DNA from: an uncultured Actinomycetes bacterium
GTDB lineage: Bacteria > Actinomycetota > Actinomycetes > Nanopelagicales > Nanopelagicaceae
Length of the DNA: 50,259 nt
Assembly (NCBI GenBank): GCA_903873185.1
Contig: CAIQNN010000041.1
Coordinates: forward strand, 1-50,259
Direction: 5' to 3'
The translations under genes were made by a program, and so were the position numbers. The notes beneath the pieces are model-generated. The model was not told where the DNA came from. It searched no databases and saw only the letters and a list, made by a program, of their open reading frames with translations. This document shows, in pieces, positions 1 to 7,086 of this stretch. Positions within the stretch are counted from its first letter, which is position 1, and the number at the start of each line of letters is the position of its first letter.

Positions 1-278
1 CAGACAATGTGTCCTTCGCCCGAAACCAAATCTCCTACTTTTACAAAGGTTACATCTGCGCCGATTTCACTGACTTTGCCAACAAATTCGTGGCCTGGAA
101 TAAATGGTGGCTGCAAATTCTGGTCCGCCCAAGAATCCCAACTTTCGATATGAAGATCGGTTCCACAAATTCCAGTTTTCAGAGTCCGGATCTTTACTTC
201 GTGCGGGCCGGGTTCTGGTTCGGCAATCTCGATCAGCTCTAAACCTGATCCTCGAGTGGCTTTGTAGAGCGCTTTCAC
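1..278 (-). CDS. tdh: Threonine 3-dehydrogenase-like zinc alcohol dehydrogenase, N-terminal part (cut by window edge)
   Basis: The reverse strand encodes about 92 residues of a medium-chain zinc dehydrogenase, starting at a GTG (276-278) preceded by GAGGAT. The reading runs off the left edge, so the gene is 3'-truncated here. Visible signatures are the catalytic zinc-site segment ICGTDLH, the PGHEFVG block that carries the second zinc ligands, and GDLVSGEGHIVC, which is the form typical of L-threonine 3-dehydrogenase. That enzyme oxidises L-threonine to 2-amino-3-ketobutyrate with NAD. The usual partner, Kbl, would have to lie outside the window. It is on the same strand as the upstream anti-sigma gene with about 50 bases between them. 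Another zinc alcohol dehydrogenase acting on a polyol remains possible. Confidence 0.85.
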   Translation of the reverse strand, partial: MKALYKATRGSGLELIEIAEPEPGPHEVKIRTLKTGICGTDLHIESWDSWADQNLQPPFIPGHEFVGKVSEIGADVTFVKVGDLVSGEGHIV

Positions 279-330
279 TTCATCCTCATTGCTCAAGAAT
301 GGCAGATAAGGCTGGTTCGGACTAGCAAAG

Positions 331-1047
331 TTAAGCGCTGACTCCGACAACTAGTGGCTTAGTAGAGCCTGCCAAGGTGACTTCGACCGATTTGATCTGG
401 GATTGCGGCAGCGCCGAGGTTGCGGCGAGCCCAACCGCTTTAGAACCACTTGAACTCCATGTGGCGATGATCGACCTTCGCCCCGAAGTATCAATGATCG
501 CCAGGTCATAACTGGTCGATGATTGCCCATATCTTGGAGTGGCGGGATAAGAGCAGTTCCAATCAAAGCGGGTGCCCCAAGCTTTGCTGGTGATCCGGAA
601 ACTTGCGGTCATAACCTGAGGTTGCAAATTTGTGACCCGCATAAGTGTGCCAATTGAATTGCTATCTGAAGTTGCAACGCTACTTGAAGAGTGGACCAAT
701 ACGCCCGTCGTGACTCCAACACTGATTGAAATAATTGCTGCAGCAACAATTCCAATTGTCAGTCGAATTCTTGTCTTCCTGCGAACTTGTTCAGCCCGTT
801 TGGCTAACTTTTGAAGAAAGAGCGATTCGTCGCTCGATTCGGTTGTTGCGCCGTCTATCAGCCCGACCGCGGTTTTAGAATCAAGCTTTCCTAGAATTCC
901 CGGAATCCCAGCGAAGAACGAAACGGCGCCAGAACATTCATCGCAATGTGCAAGGTGGCTCTCGTATTCGCGGCGCTCTTCGTGACTTAAGGCGCCAAGA
1001 ACATAGGCAGCATCCCAATCTTTAAAGGGATCGTCGAATTCAGTCAT
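331..1047 (-). CDS. Zinc-binding membrane anti-sigma factor (RslA/RskA type)
   Basis: This 238-residue protein has the zinc-associated anti-sigma motif H31-x3-C35-x2-C38 in a short cytoplasmic domain. One membrane helix follows at about residues 96-118, then an extracytoplasmic domain of the RskA type. Such proteins hold a cognate ECF sigma factor at the membrane until a signal triggers their cleavage or inactivation. The ATG at 1045-1047 overlaps the stop of the sigma gene (1044-1046), the usual translational coupling of a sigma/anti-sigma pair. The zinc motif resembles RslA of the SigL system more than RskA itself, which usually lacks it. Confidence 0.88.
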   Translation of the reverse strand: MTEFDDPFKDWDAAYVLGALSHEERREYESHLAHCDECSGAVSFFAGIPGILGKLDSKTAVGLIDGATTESSDESLFLQKLAKRAEQVRRKTRIRLTIGIVAAAIISISVGVTTGVLVHSSSSVATSDSNSIGTLMRVTNLQPQVMTASFRITSKAWGTRFDWNCSYPATPRYGQSSTSYDLAIIDTSGRRSIIATWSSSGSKAVGLAATSALPQSQIKSVEVTLAGSTKPLVVGVSA

Positions 1048-1559
1048 TGTCCTGCACCTCTCTCTTGGAGTGAAAGCCGAAGCGCTGCAAGTGCGTAATG
1101 CAGTCGAGATTTTATGGTTCCTATTGGGACTTCTTCTTGTCGAGCAATTTCAGCAACCGAGTTACCTAGGTAATAGGCGCTTACAATCGCTCTCCGATGA
1201 ACCTCGCTTAACGTAGCTAATACGTCGGAAACTAGCCATGCATCCAAAACAGCATTGGTCTCATCCGCGGTTGGAAGTTCAGGTAGCACTTCGGTTGCCG
1301 ACTCTCTTCGAAACCGTGCGCTTCGTCGATCATCTATCACCAAGTTCCGAGCTACCGTGAATAACCAAGCTCTGGCCGAGTCGTTGCCCTGTTCCAGTAT
1401 TGAAGGATGCTTCCAGGCCTTCAACAACGACTCCTGGACAATATCTTGAGCCAATCCACTGTCTGCCGTCATCCGATAGACATAATTGAAGAGCGACTGC
1501 CGGTGGGCTTGTGAAAGCGCCAGAAGCAGATCGTCTTGATTGCTCTTCAACTTTTTCAT
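1044..1559 (-). CDS. ECF RNA polymerase sigma factor (SigL/SigK-like)
   Basis: A 171-residue two-domain ECF sigma factor. Region 2 contains the YVYRMTADSGLAQDIVQES core that binds RNA polymerase and the -10 element. Region 4 contains a helix-turn-helix ending GNSVAEIARQEEVPIGTIKS, which reads the -35 element. There is no extra C-terminal domain. It is co-transcribed with the zinc anti-sigma gene, overlapping by 4 bases. A TGAACC-N16-CGTT motif lies 19-44 bases upstream of its ATG and matches the known SigL-type consensus, so autoregulation is likely. The divergent secreted protein carries a near-identical promoter. The symbol sigL is not assigned because SigK and SigL are hard to separate by eye. 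Confidence 0.9.
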   Translation of the reverse strand: MKKLKSNQDDLLLALSQAHRQSLFNYVYRMTADSGLAQDIVQESLLKAWKHPSILEQGNDSARAWLFTVARNLVIDDRRSARFRRESATEVLPELPTADETNAVLDAWLVSDVLATLSEVHRRAIVSAYYLGNSVAEIARQEEVPIGTIKSRLHYALAALRLSLQERGAGQ

Positions 1560-1577
1560 AATGGTTCCTAGTCACAT

Positions 1578-1603
1578 AACGAACTATCAGGGCAAAAGGT
1601 TCA
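1578..1603 (-). promoter_or_regulatory. ECF-type promoter for the sigma/anti-sigma operon
   Basis: Read on the reverse strand, TGAACC (1598-1603) is followed by exactly 16 bases and CGTT (1578-1581), then ATG. This is the -35/-10 layout of mycobacterial SigL-type promoters. It lies just upstream of the sigma gene start at 1559. Confidence 0.7.
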
Positions 1604-1626
1604 TTTGATTTGGGGCCGTTAAGAAG

Positions 1627-1652
1627 TGAACTTTAATGGGAGATAACTCGTT
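1627..1652 (+). promoter_or_regulatory. ECF-type promoter for the secreted repeat protein
   Basis: TGAACT (1627-1632), 16 bases, then CGTT (1649-1652). It has the same motif and identical spacing as the divergent promoter at 1578-1603, and lies about 43 bases before the TTG start at 1695. The match strongly suggests both transcripts belong to one sigma regulon. Confidence 0.7.
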
Positions 1653-1694
1653 AAAGGGGTAACTGAGAACATCAAATGAAAGAAGGTAAGGGCC

Positions 1695-2318
1695 TTGAAC
1701 CTGAAATTGATTGGCAAACTCTCGCTCTCTGTAGCTTTGGCACTGATTGCTGGATCGGTATCCACCGCCACAGCTTTCAGCGGCGATATTGGCGTAGGTG
1801 CCTCTTCGCTGGGAAATATCATCATCGATGGCAAAGGCATGACCGCCTACTACTACGACCGAGATGTTCCGAATTCCGGCGTTAGTACCTGCACCGGCGC
1901 TTGCCTGACTCATTGGCCGATCATTGCTTCCGCTACATCCACTCCGGTTATTCAGGGAATTAGCGCAAAGGTCACGATCATTGCCGCAACGAATCAGATA
2001 GTGGTTAATGGCCGCCCGATTTATACCTTTGCTGGCGATGTAAAGCCAGGAGATACAAATGGTCAAGGAGTCGGCGAAGTTTGGTACGTCATCTCCCCCA
2101 GCGGAGTTGAATTAACTCCCGCGGAATTAGCTAGGGCAACCACCGCACCGAGCACCTCACCAACTGCAACAGCGACACCAAGCCCATCAAAGTCTCCAAA
2201 AAGCCCAATCGTGCCTAAAAAGATTATCTCCAAGAAGAAGGTGGCCAAAAAGAAAGTAGCAAAACCAACGGCAGCCAAAGTAGCAGTTGTCAGAGGAACT
2301 GGAAAAGGTTCTTACTAG
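1695..2318 (+). CDS. Secreted repeat protein (Lipoprotein_15 type) with lysine-rich tail
   Basis: A 207-residue protein starting at TTG, with AGAAGG upstream. A signal peptide (about residues 1-27) has no lipobox cysteine, so it is probably exported and cleaved rather than lipidated. Two copies of the secreted repeat of unknown function (PF03640-like) follow. The first contains the typical YYYDRD and CTGACLTHWP block, and the second contains GRPIYTF and GEVWYV. A Thr/Ser/Pro linker then leads to a strongly basic C-terminus with repeated KKKVA units, which might contact the wall or other acidic polymer. This family is often found beside ECF sigma/anti-sigma genes in Actinobacteria. The molecular function is unknown. 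Confidence 0.85.
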   Translation: MNLKLIGKLSLSVALALIAGSVSTATAFSGDIGVGASSLGNIIIDGKGMTAYYYDRDVPNSGVSTCTGACLTHWPIIASATSTPVIQGISAKVTIIAATNQIVVNGRPIYTFAGDVKPGDTNGQGVGEVWYVISPSGVELTPAELARATTAPSTSPTATATPSPSKSPKSPIVPKKIISKKKVAKKKVAKPTAAKVAVVRGTGKGSY

Positions 2319-2339
2319 ATAGCCCCTAAGCGCATGAAG

Positions 2340-2370
2340 AACCCCGCAGCTTTGTAAGTTGCGGGGTTTT
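2340..2370 (+). terminator. Intrinsic terminator after the secreted repeat protein
   Basis: The stem ACCCCGCA (2341-2348) / TGCGGGGT (2360-2367) is followed by TTT. It lies 22 bases past the stop of the secreted repeat gene. Confidence 0.85.
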
Positions 2371-2389
2371 GCTTTGGTAAGTTCTGCTC

Positions 2390-2872
2390 ATGAGCCACGA
2401 CCGCGAAATAATGAGTTACGAACTGTTCGGTACTGCAATCCGAGAATTAGCCCAGACCATTAAGAATTCTGATTTCGAACCAGATGTTCTGTTGAGTATC
2501 GCCCGCGGTGGTTTGATCGTTGGTGGCGCTTTAGGTTATGCAATTGGCGTAAAGAATTCGTTCGCGATGAGTGTCGAGTTCTACACCGGTGTCGATGAAA
2601 GATTGCCTATGCCGGTAGTCCTGCCCCCAGTACCCAACAAACTTGACCTAACCGGGTTGAAAGTTTTAATTGTCGATGATGTTGCTGATTCCGGTGAGAC
2701 CTTAAAGTTGGTCCGAGATTTCTGCGAAGGCGTCGTTGCTGAAGTTCGATCAGCAGTTCTCTACGAAAAACCAACTACTTCCGAGAAACCAGACTTTAGT
2801 TGGCGAGCCACCTCGAAGTGGATTGAATTCCCGTGGTCAGTTCTGCCACCAGTCGAGCGAAACCTGGGGTAA
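2390..2872 (+). CDS. Purine-type phosphoribosyltransferase
   Basis: A 160-residue type I phosphoribosyltransferase. The PRPP-binding loop VLIVDDVADSGETL is at residues 92-105, and an SIARGGLIVGG block at 36-46 forms the pyrophosphate-side loop. The length and layout resemble xanthine/guanine phosphoribosyltransferases, which salvage purine bases with PRPP, but the base specificity cannot be read. An alternative start is the ATG at 2411, and neither start has a clear ribosome-binding site. It stands alone between a terminator and the ABC-F gene 33 bases downstream, with which it may be co-transcribed. Confidence 0.8.
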   Translation: MSHDREIMSYELFGTAIRELAQTIKNSDFEPDVLLSIARGGLIVGGALGYAIGVKNSFAMSVEFYTGVDERLPMPVVLPPVPNKLDLTGLKVLIVDDVADSGETLKLVRDFCEGVVAEVRSAVLYEKPTTSEKPDFSWRATSKWIEFPWSVLPPVERNLG

Positions 2873-2905
2873 AGGCTCTTCCTCAAATCATGAGACCATT
2901 GGCCA

Positions 2906-4504
2906 GTGATTGCCACCCAAAGCGTTGAACTCCGTGCTGGAGCCCGTTTGCTCGTTTCCGGGGTATCTGTACGTATTAACCATGGCGATCGAATCGGTTT
3001 TGTTGGGCGAAATGGCGCCGGAAAGAGCACTTTGGCCAAAGTTTTGGCGGGCGAGAACCTGCCAGCTGGCGGCCAAGTAACCAGAACGGGCAGTATCGGC
3101 TATCTCCCTCAGGATCCCCGCACTGGCGATCAAGAAGAGACGGTTATCAACCGGATTCTCTCGGCTCGCGGTTTGGACCAAATTGTCACCCGGATGCGCA
3201 AGGCCGAAGAGGCCATGGCGACCGCCAACGAGGCGGAATTGGAATTAGCGCTGGATCGATATTCCCGCGTTGATAGCGAATTCAACGCCGCCGGCGGCTA
3301 TGGCGCCTCTGCTGAAGCCGAATCGATCGCGACCAACCTGGGTTTGCCCGATCGACTCTTTGATGAACCGCTAGAAGTCCTCTCTGGCGGACAGCGCCGA
3401 CGTGTAGAGCTTGCTCGCTTGCTATTTAGTGGCGCTGAAACCTTATTACTTGATGAGCCAACCAACCACTTGGATGCCGAATCAATTACTTGGTTACGCG
3501 ATTATTTGGCTAAATACTCTGGTGGCCTAGTTGTGATCTCGCACGATGTTTCTTTGATCGAAACCGTAGTGAACAAGGTTTTCTATATCGATGCCAACCG
3601 AAATGTTATTGATGTTTACAACATGGGTTGGAAGAAATACCTCCAGCAACGAGAACAAGATGAACACCGCCGTAAGAAAGAGCGTGCAAACGCCGAGAAG
3701 AAAGCTGCCATCCTCGAGAAGCAAGGCGAGAAAATGCGCGCCAAAGCATCGAAGGCAAAGGCTGCGCAAGGAATGTTGCGTCGAGCCGAGCAATTGGTTT
3801 CCGGACTTGAAGATGTGCGCAAGAACGATCGCGTTGCAAAGCTGCGCTTTCCGACTCCAGCACCTTGTGGCAAGACACCGCTTACCGCGGAAGGTTTAAG
3901 TAAGTCATACGGCTCCCTTGAAGTGTTTACCGATGTTGATTTAGCGATCGATCGAAGTTCTCGCGTGGTGATCTTGGGATTGAATGGCGCTGGTAAGACG
4001 ACCCTGCTTGGAATTTTGGGTGGCGATAAAGAGTCCGATACCGGTGAAGTTGTTCATGGTCACGGCTTAAAGATCGGTTACTACACCCAGGAGCACGAAT
4101 CTTTGGATTTCGAACGAACGGTTCTGGAAAATATGTTGGCTTCGGGCGAGAAAATTGGCGAGCCACAAGCACGACAAGTCTTGGGTTCGTTTCTATTTAC
4201 CGGCGATGACGTTCACAAACCGGTGAAAGTTCTTTCGGGCGGCGAACGAACTCGGTTGGCCTTGGCAACGCTAGTGGTTGGATCGGCAAACGTGCTGTTA
4301 CTGGATGAGCCGACAAATAACTTGGACCCAGCTTCGCGCGATGAAATTTTGGCGGCGCTTGGCGAATATCAAGGTGCTGTTGTTTTGGTAAGCCACGATG
4401 AGGGCGCAGTCCGCGCGTTGAAGCCTGATCGAGTATTGCTACTTCCAGATGGCGATGAGGATCTGTGGAACGAGTCCTATCTAGATCTCATCGCCTTGGA
4501 ATAA
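2906..4504 (+). CDS. ABC-F family ATPase (ribosome-associated)
   Basis: A 532-residue protein with two ABC domains and no membrane segments. Domain 1 has Walker A GRNGAGKST (34-42), signature LSGGQ (159-163) and LLLDEPTNHLD. Domain 2 has GLNGAGKTT (358-366), LSGGERTRL and LLLDEPTNNLD. Between them lies a charged, helix-forming linker (about 246-310, rich in K, E, R and A) typical of the P-site tether of ABC-F translation factors, which act in the ribosomal E site. The GTG start puts the conserved ELRAGARLL strand at residues 8-16, as in homologs. An ATG at 2890 is out of frame. A role in relieving stalled ribosomes or in antibiotic protection is possible. No leader peptide was seen. Confidence 0.92.
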   Translation: MIATQSVELRAGARLLVSGVSVRINHGDRIGFVGRNGAGKSTLAKVLAGENLPAGGQVTRTGSIGYLPQDPRTGDQEETVINRILSARGLDQIVTRMRKAEEAMATANEAELELALDRYSRVDSEFNAAGGYGASAEAESIATNLGLPDRLFDEPLEVLSGGQRRRVELARLLFSGAETLLLDEPTNHLDAESITWLRDYLAKYSGGLVVISHDVSLIETVVNKVFYIDANRNVIDVYNMGWKKYLQQREQDEHRRKKERANAEKKAAILEKQGEKMRAKASKAKAAQGMLRRAEQLVSGLEDVRKNDRVAKLRFPTPAPCGKTPLTAEGLSKSYGSLEVFTDVDLAIDRSSRVVILGLNGAGKTTLLGILGGDKESDTGEVVHGHGLKIGYYTQEHESLDFERTVLENMLASGEKIGEPQARQVLGSFLFTGDDVHKPVKVLSGGERTRLALATLVVGSANVLLLDEPTNNLDPASRDEILAALGEYQGAVVLVSHDEGAVRALKPDRVLLLPDGDEDLWNESYLDLIALE

Positions 4505-4511
4505 TTACTGC

Positions 4512-5819
4512 TTAGCTTCGAAGTGCAACCGCAATTTCACGGAAATCTTCAACTAAGCGATCAATCTCTTTCTGGCCATGAGCCAAGCTGATTAACCATT
4601 GCTCATCAAGTCCCGGAGGCGTGATGATGCCACGGTTAAGTGACCATAACCAAGAAAGTTCAGCTACTGCAAAATCAGTAGCTTTGTAATCTCGATAGTT
4701 ACGAACTGGCTCTTCTGACCAAGTAACACACCCCTTGATCCCGAAGCCAACCGTGTGAGCTGGAAGTTCGTACTCATCGATGATTTCAGTAATACGGTTT
4801 AGCGCTTGATAGTTAAGCCGTTCCGCCTCACCAAGTGCTTCAACTGTGCAGAGTCGATCCATAGCGCGAACACCAGCCATGGCCAATGGATTTCCGTTAA
4901 AGGTACCAAAGTGCGCCATGCGATTGTCGGCAACCGCATCCATGATCTCTTTGCGACCACCAAAAGCGGCCAATGGCAATCCACCACCAATTGATTTGGC
5001 AAGACAAATTAGATCTGGCTTTACACCGATTCGTTGTGCTGCCCCCTGTGGGCCAGCCGTCAAACCTGTCTTCACTTCGTCGAAAATTAGCAAGACGCCG
5101 TACTGATCGCACAGCGCGCGAACAGCAGCTAGGTAGCCTTCGTCAGGAAGAACAATTCCCAAGTTCTCAAGAACTGGTTCCATGATTAGGCAAGCAATTG
5201 AAGGTGCATCTGAAACAAAGCGACGCTCAAGTGCATCAAGGTTATTGAAGGGAACTACGAAAACCACACCTGGATTTGTTCCTGGGGTAATTACTGGATT
5301 TGGATCATCGGCTGGGCCAGCTTCAGAGAGCGCTGGTTTTGCCGAAACAGTTAACGGGTCATAGCTGCCGTGGTAGCCACCTTCTATTTTTACAATCGCT
5401 GGCTTGCCAGTGAATGCCTTTGCAAGGCGCACTGCGTACATCGTCGCTTCAGTTCCCGAGTTGGCGAATCTGATTTGATCGATATTGAATCGCTTGCACA
5501 GAAGCTCAGCACCATTTCGAGAAATTGGAGATGGCGTAACAAAGAGAGTTCCTTGTTCCAATGAAGCCTTAGTCTCTTTAACAACCTCTGGGTTCAAGTG
5601 TCCGGCCAACATCGCGCCGAATCCCATTGAGAGATCCAAGAGCTCGCGACCATCGACATCGGTCATGTACGCGCCTTTTGCAGAGACGATCGAGATTGGA
5701 TATGGATCCCAGTGTTGAAAACTAGATGGCACTCCCATTGGGATGCTTTGGTGAGCTAAGGTGTTTTCAAGGCCAGAGGCGAGCGTTGATTTAGTGAAAT
5801 TTTCCCATTCCGAAGCCAA
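4512..5819 (-). CDS. Class III PLP-dependent aminotransferase (GSA-aminomutase-like)
   Basis: 435 residues from a TTG start. The PLP-enzyme signatures are SGTEA (121-125, phosphate binding), the FDEV aspartate at 247 that contacts the PLP ring nitrogen, and the Schiff-base lysine 275 in LAKSIGGG. The closest family look is the glutamate-1-semialdehyde aminomutase-like aspartate aminotransferase family rather than true HemL. In this island it may transfer the amino group of an amine or omega-amino acid. Coding-like sequence continues in frame upstream of the TTG to an ATG at 5901-5903 but is broken by a TGA at 5895-5897, so the native start may be further upstream. It converges on the ABC-F gene 7 bases away. 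Confidence 0.85.
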   Translation of the reverse strand: MASEWENFTKSTLASGLENTLAHQSIPMGVPSSFQHWDPYPISIVSAKGAYMTDVDGRELLDLSMGFGAMLAGHLNPEVVKETKASLEQGTLFVTPSPISRNGAELLCKRFNIDQIRFANSGTEATMYAVRLAKAFTGKPAIVKIEGGYHGSYDPLTVSAKPALSEAGPADDPNPVITPGTNPGVVFVVPFNNLDALERRFVSDAPSIACLIMEPVLENLGIVLPDEGYLAAVRALCDQYGVLLIFDEVKTGLTAGPQGAAQRIGVKPDLICLAKSIGGGLPLAAFGGRKEIMDAVADNRMAHFGTFNGNPLAMAGVRAMDRLCTVEALGEAERLNYQALNRITEIIDEYELPAHTVGFGIKGCVTWSEEPVRNYRDYKATDFAVAELSWLWSLNRGIITPPGLDEQWLISLAHGQKEIDRLVEDFREIAVALRS

Positions 5820-6134
5820 TAATTTTGCTACCTTGGTTCGGTCAACAGGACGGGCATTCTTTGGTAACTTGCGAAACGTTTGAGGTTCTAGAGTTCAGGT
5901 CATTTTAGAAATGTGATCGCGTTATTAGTTGGCCGAAGCCAATTTTTTGCGAACATTCTCCTTTATGTTAGGTGGCTGCACTTGGGTACAAGAGCAGTTT
6001 CTTGTTGGTGAAGGTATCAGAAAGTCGTTGAATCTTCACCTATCATTAGCGGTTTTGGCTGACTTTAGGGCAATTTCCCTGAAAAAGAGGGAAGCATTTG
6101 GATGTTTTTTGAAAAAAGATCCAATCCCAAAGGG
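5820..6134. other. 315-base gap between aminotransferase and kinase-like gene, with hairpins but no separate gene
   Basis: The left 80 bases carry the in-frame, coding-like extension of the aminotransferase on the reverse strand. At 5929-5942 is TTGGC-CGAA-GCCAA followed by six T on the plus strand; on the reverse strand the same element is a stem capped by a UUCG loop. At 6075-6093, TTCCCT and AGGGAA pair around a 7-base loop. At 6100-6122, runs of T and A can pair between GGAT and ATCC. The last two lie just downstream of the kinase-like gene on the reverse strand and may help terminate it. A plus-strand open frame here (5929-6168) has no family resemblance and is not called. Confidence 0.5.
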
Positions 6135-7079
6135 CTACTTGAGAGCCATTTCTAGCATCTCGTTATAACGCGCCGAGGCAAAAAGTCGCCGTGAATCCTC
6201 GTATTTTTCCATTCCCCAATTCCAGAAATCGAAATCAATACTAGAAATGCCATCTTGAATCGAAGCCCATAGCGTCCAACCATATTTTGCCATCACCGCG
6301 TATAACCAAGCGCGCGCAAATTGTTCCGGGCGATCGCCTTCGAAGTAATGCGTAACTAGTTCCTCCAGCGCTTCGGTTTCAAGTACCGCCTCAGACCAAA
6401 TGTTACCGAGTTCAAAACAGCGATCATTATTTCCCGAATACTCGTAGTCGATCAGAAAGATATCCGTCCCATTGTCAATAAAGTTTCCTGGAAGGAGATC
6501 GTTGTTACACGGGACCAACGGCTCGGAGTTAACTGCTAATACCCGCTTTAGATGTTTAACTTCGCCGCTCAACTCTTGATAATCGCTCGGGATTCGAAAT
6601 CCTTTCTCTAATACGATTTTTTGGTAGCTCTGTTGAATATCGAACATATTGAATTCGCGGTCAAACATTTTTCCCGTGTGTAATTTCCGACAGGCGATGG
6701 CAACTCGATCCAGGTTACTTCGGACCTGTCCAGAGTCGAAGGTGTGACCATCTAAGTAGCCAATCACTAAAAGCCCTTGCCCTGGAAGAAAGTCATAGAC
6801 GGGAGCTCCGACTCCTGATTCAGCTGCGACTTTGGTATTAGCAAACTCTGAATCTCGGTTAATGGAAAGGTACGAGGAGTCATTGCTTGAGATTCGAGCA
6901 ACGTATTTTCCGGTTGGAGTAGTGATCGCAATATTGCGATTAGTTAAGCCACCCGAGAGTTCTTGAAGGTTGGTTCGATCCTTGAGAAAAGCAGACTGGT
7001 CTAGCAAAGTGCCATACTGAAGTTCCAGTTGCGCCGCATCGTTCTCACTTGGAGACAAAGCCATTTGCGCAGGATACAT
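6135..7079 (-). CDS. Choline/ethanolamine kinase-like phosphotransferase
   Basis: A 314-residue aminoglycoside phosphotransferase-fold kinase. LSGGLTNRN near residues 42-50 is the nucleotide-loop form seen in choline/ethanolamine kinases. The Brenner motif NNDLLPGN carries catalytic Asp194, and FLIDYEYSG carries the metal-binding Asp211. The most likely reaction is ATP-dependent phosphorylation of choline, ethanolamine or a related amino alcohol, which fits the amine-metabolism genes around it. The open frame extends to 7151, but that part antisenses the dehydrogenase and is low in family signal. ATG at 7079 is used here, and ATG at 7064 is equally possible. Neither has a ribosome-binding site, so a leaderless message is plausible. 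Confidence 0.8.
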   Translation of the reverse strand: MYPAQMALSPSENDAAQLELQYGTLLDQSAFLKDRTNLQELSGGLTNRNIAITTPTGKYVARISSNDSSYLSINRDSEFANTKVAAESGVGAPVYDFLPGQGLLVIGYLDGHTFDSGQVRSNLDRVAIACRKLHTGKMFDREFNMFDIQQSYQKIVLEKGFRIPSDYQELSGEVKHLKRVLAVNSEPLVPCNNDLLPGNFIDNGTDIFLIDYEYSGNNDRCFELGNIWSEAVLETEALEELVTHYFEGDRPEQFARAWLYAVMAKYGWTLWASIQDGISSIDFDFWNWGMEKYEDSRRLFASARYNEMLEMALK

Positions 7080-7086
7080 TTCAACT

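Noticed and set aside
5929-6168. Plus-strand open frame of 79 codons in the aminotransferase/kinase gap
   Set aside because: It overlaps the end of the kinase-like gene, has no recognisable family pattern, and its start sits in a hairpin; it is probably chance.
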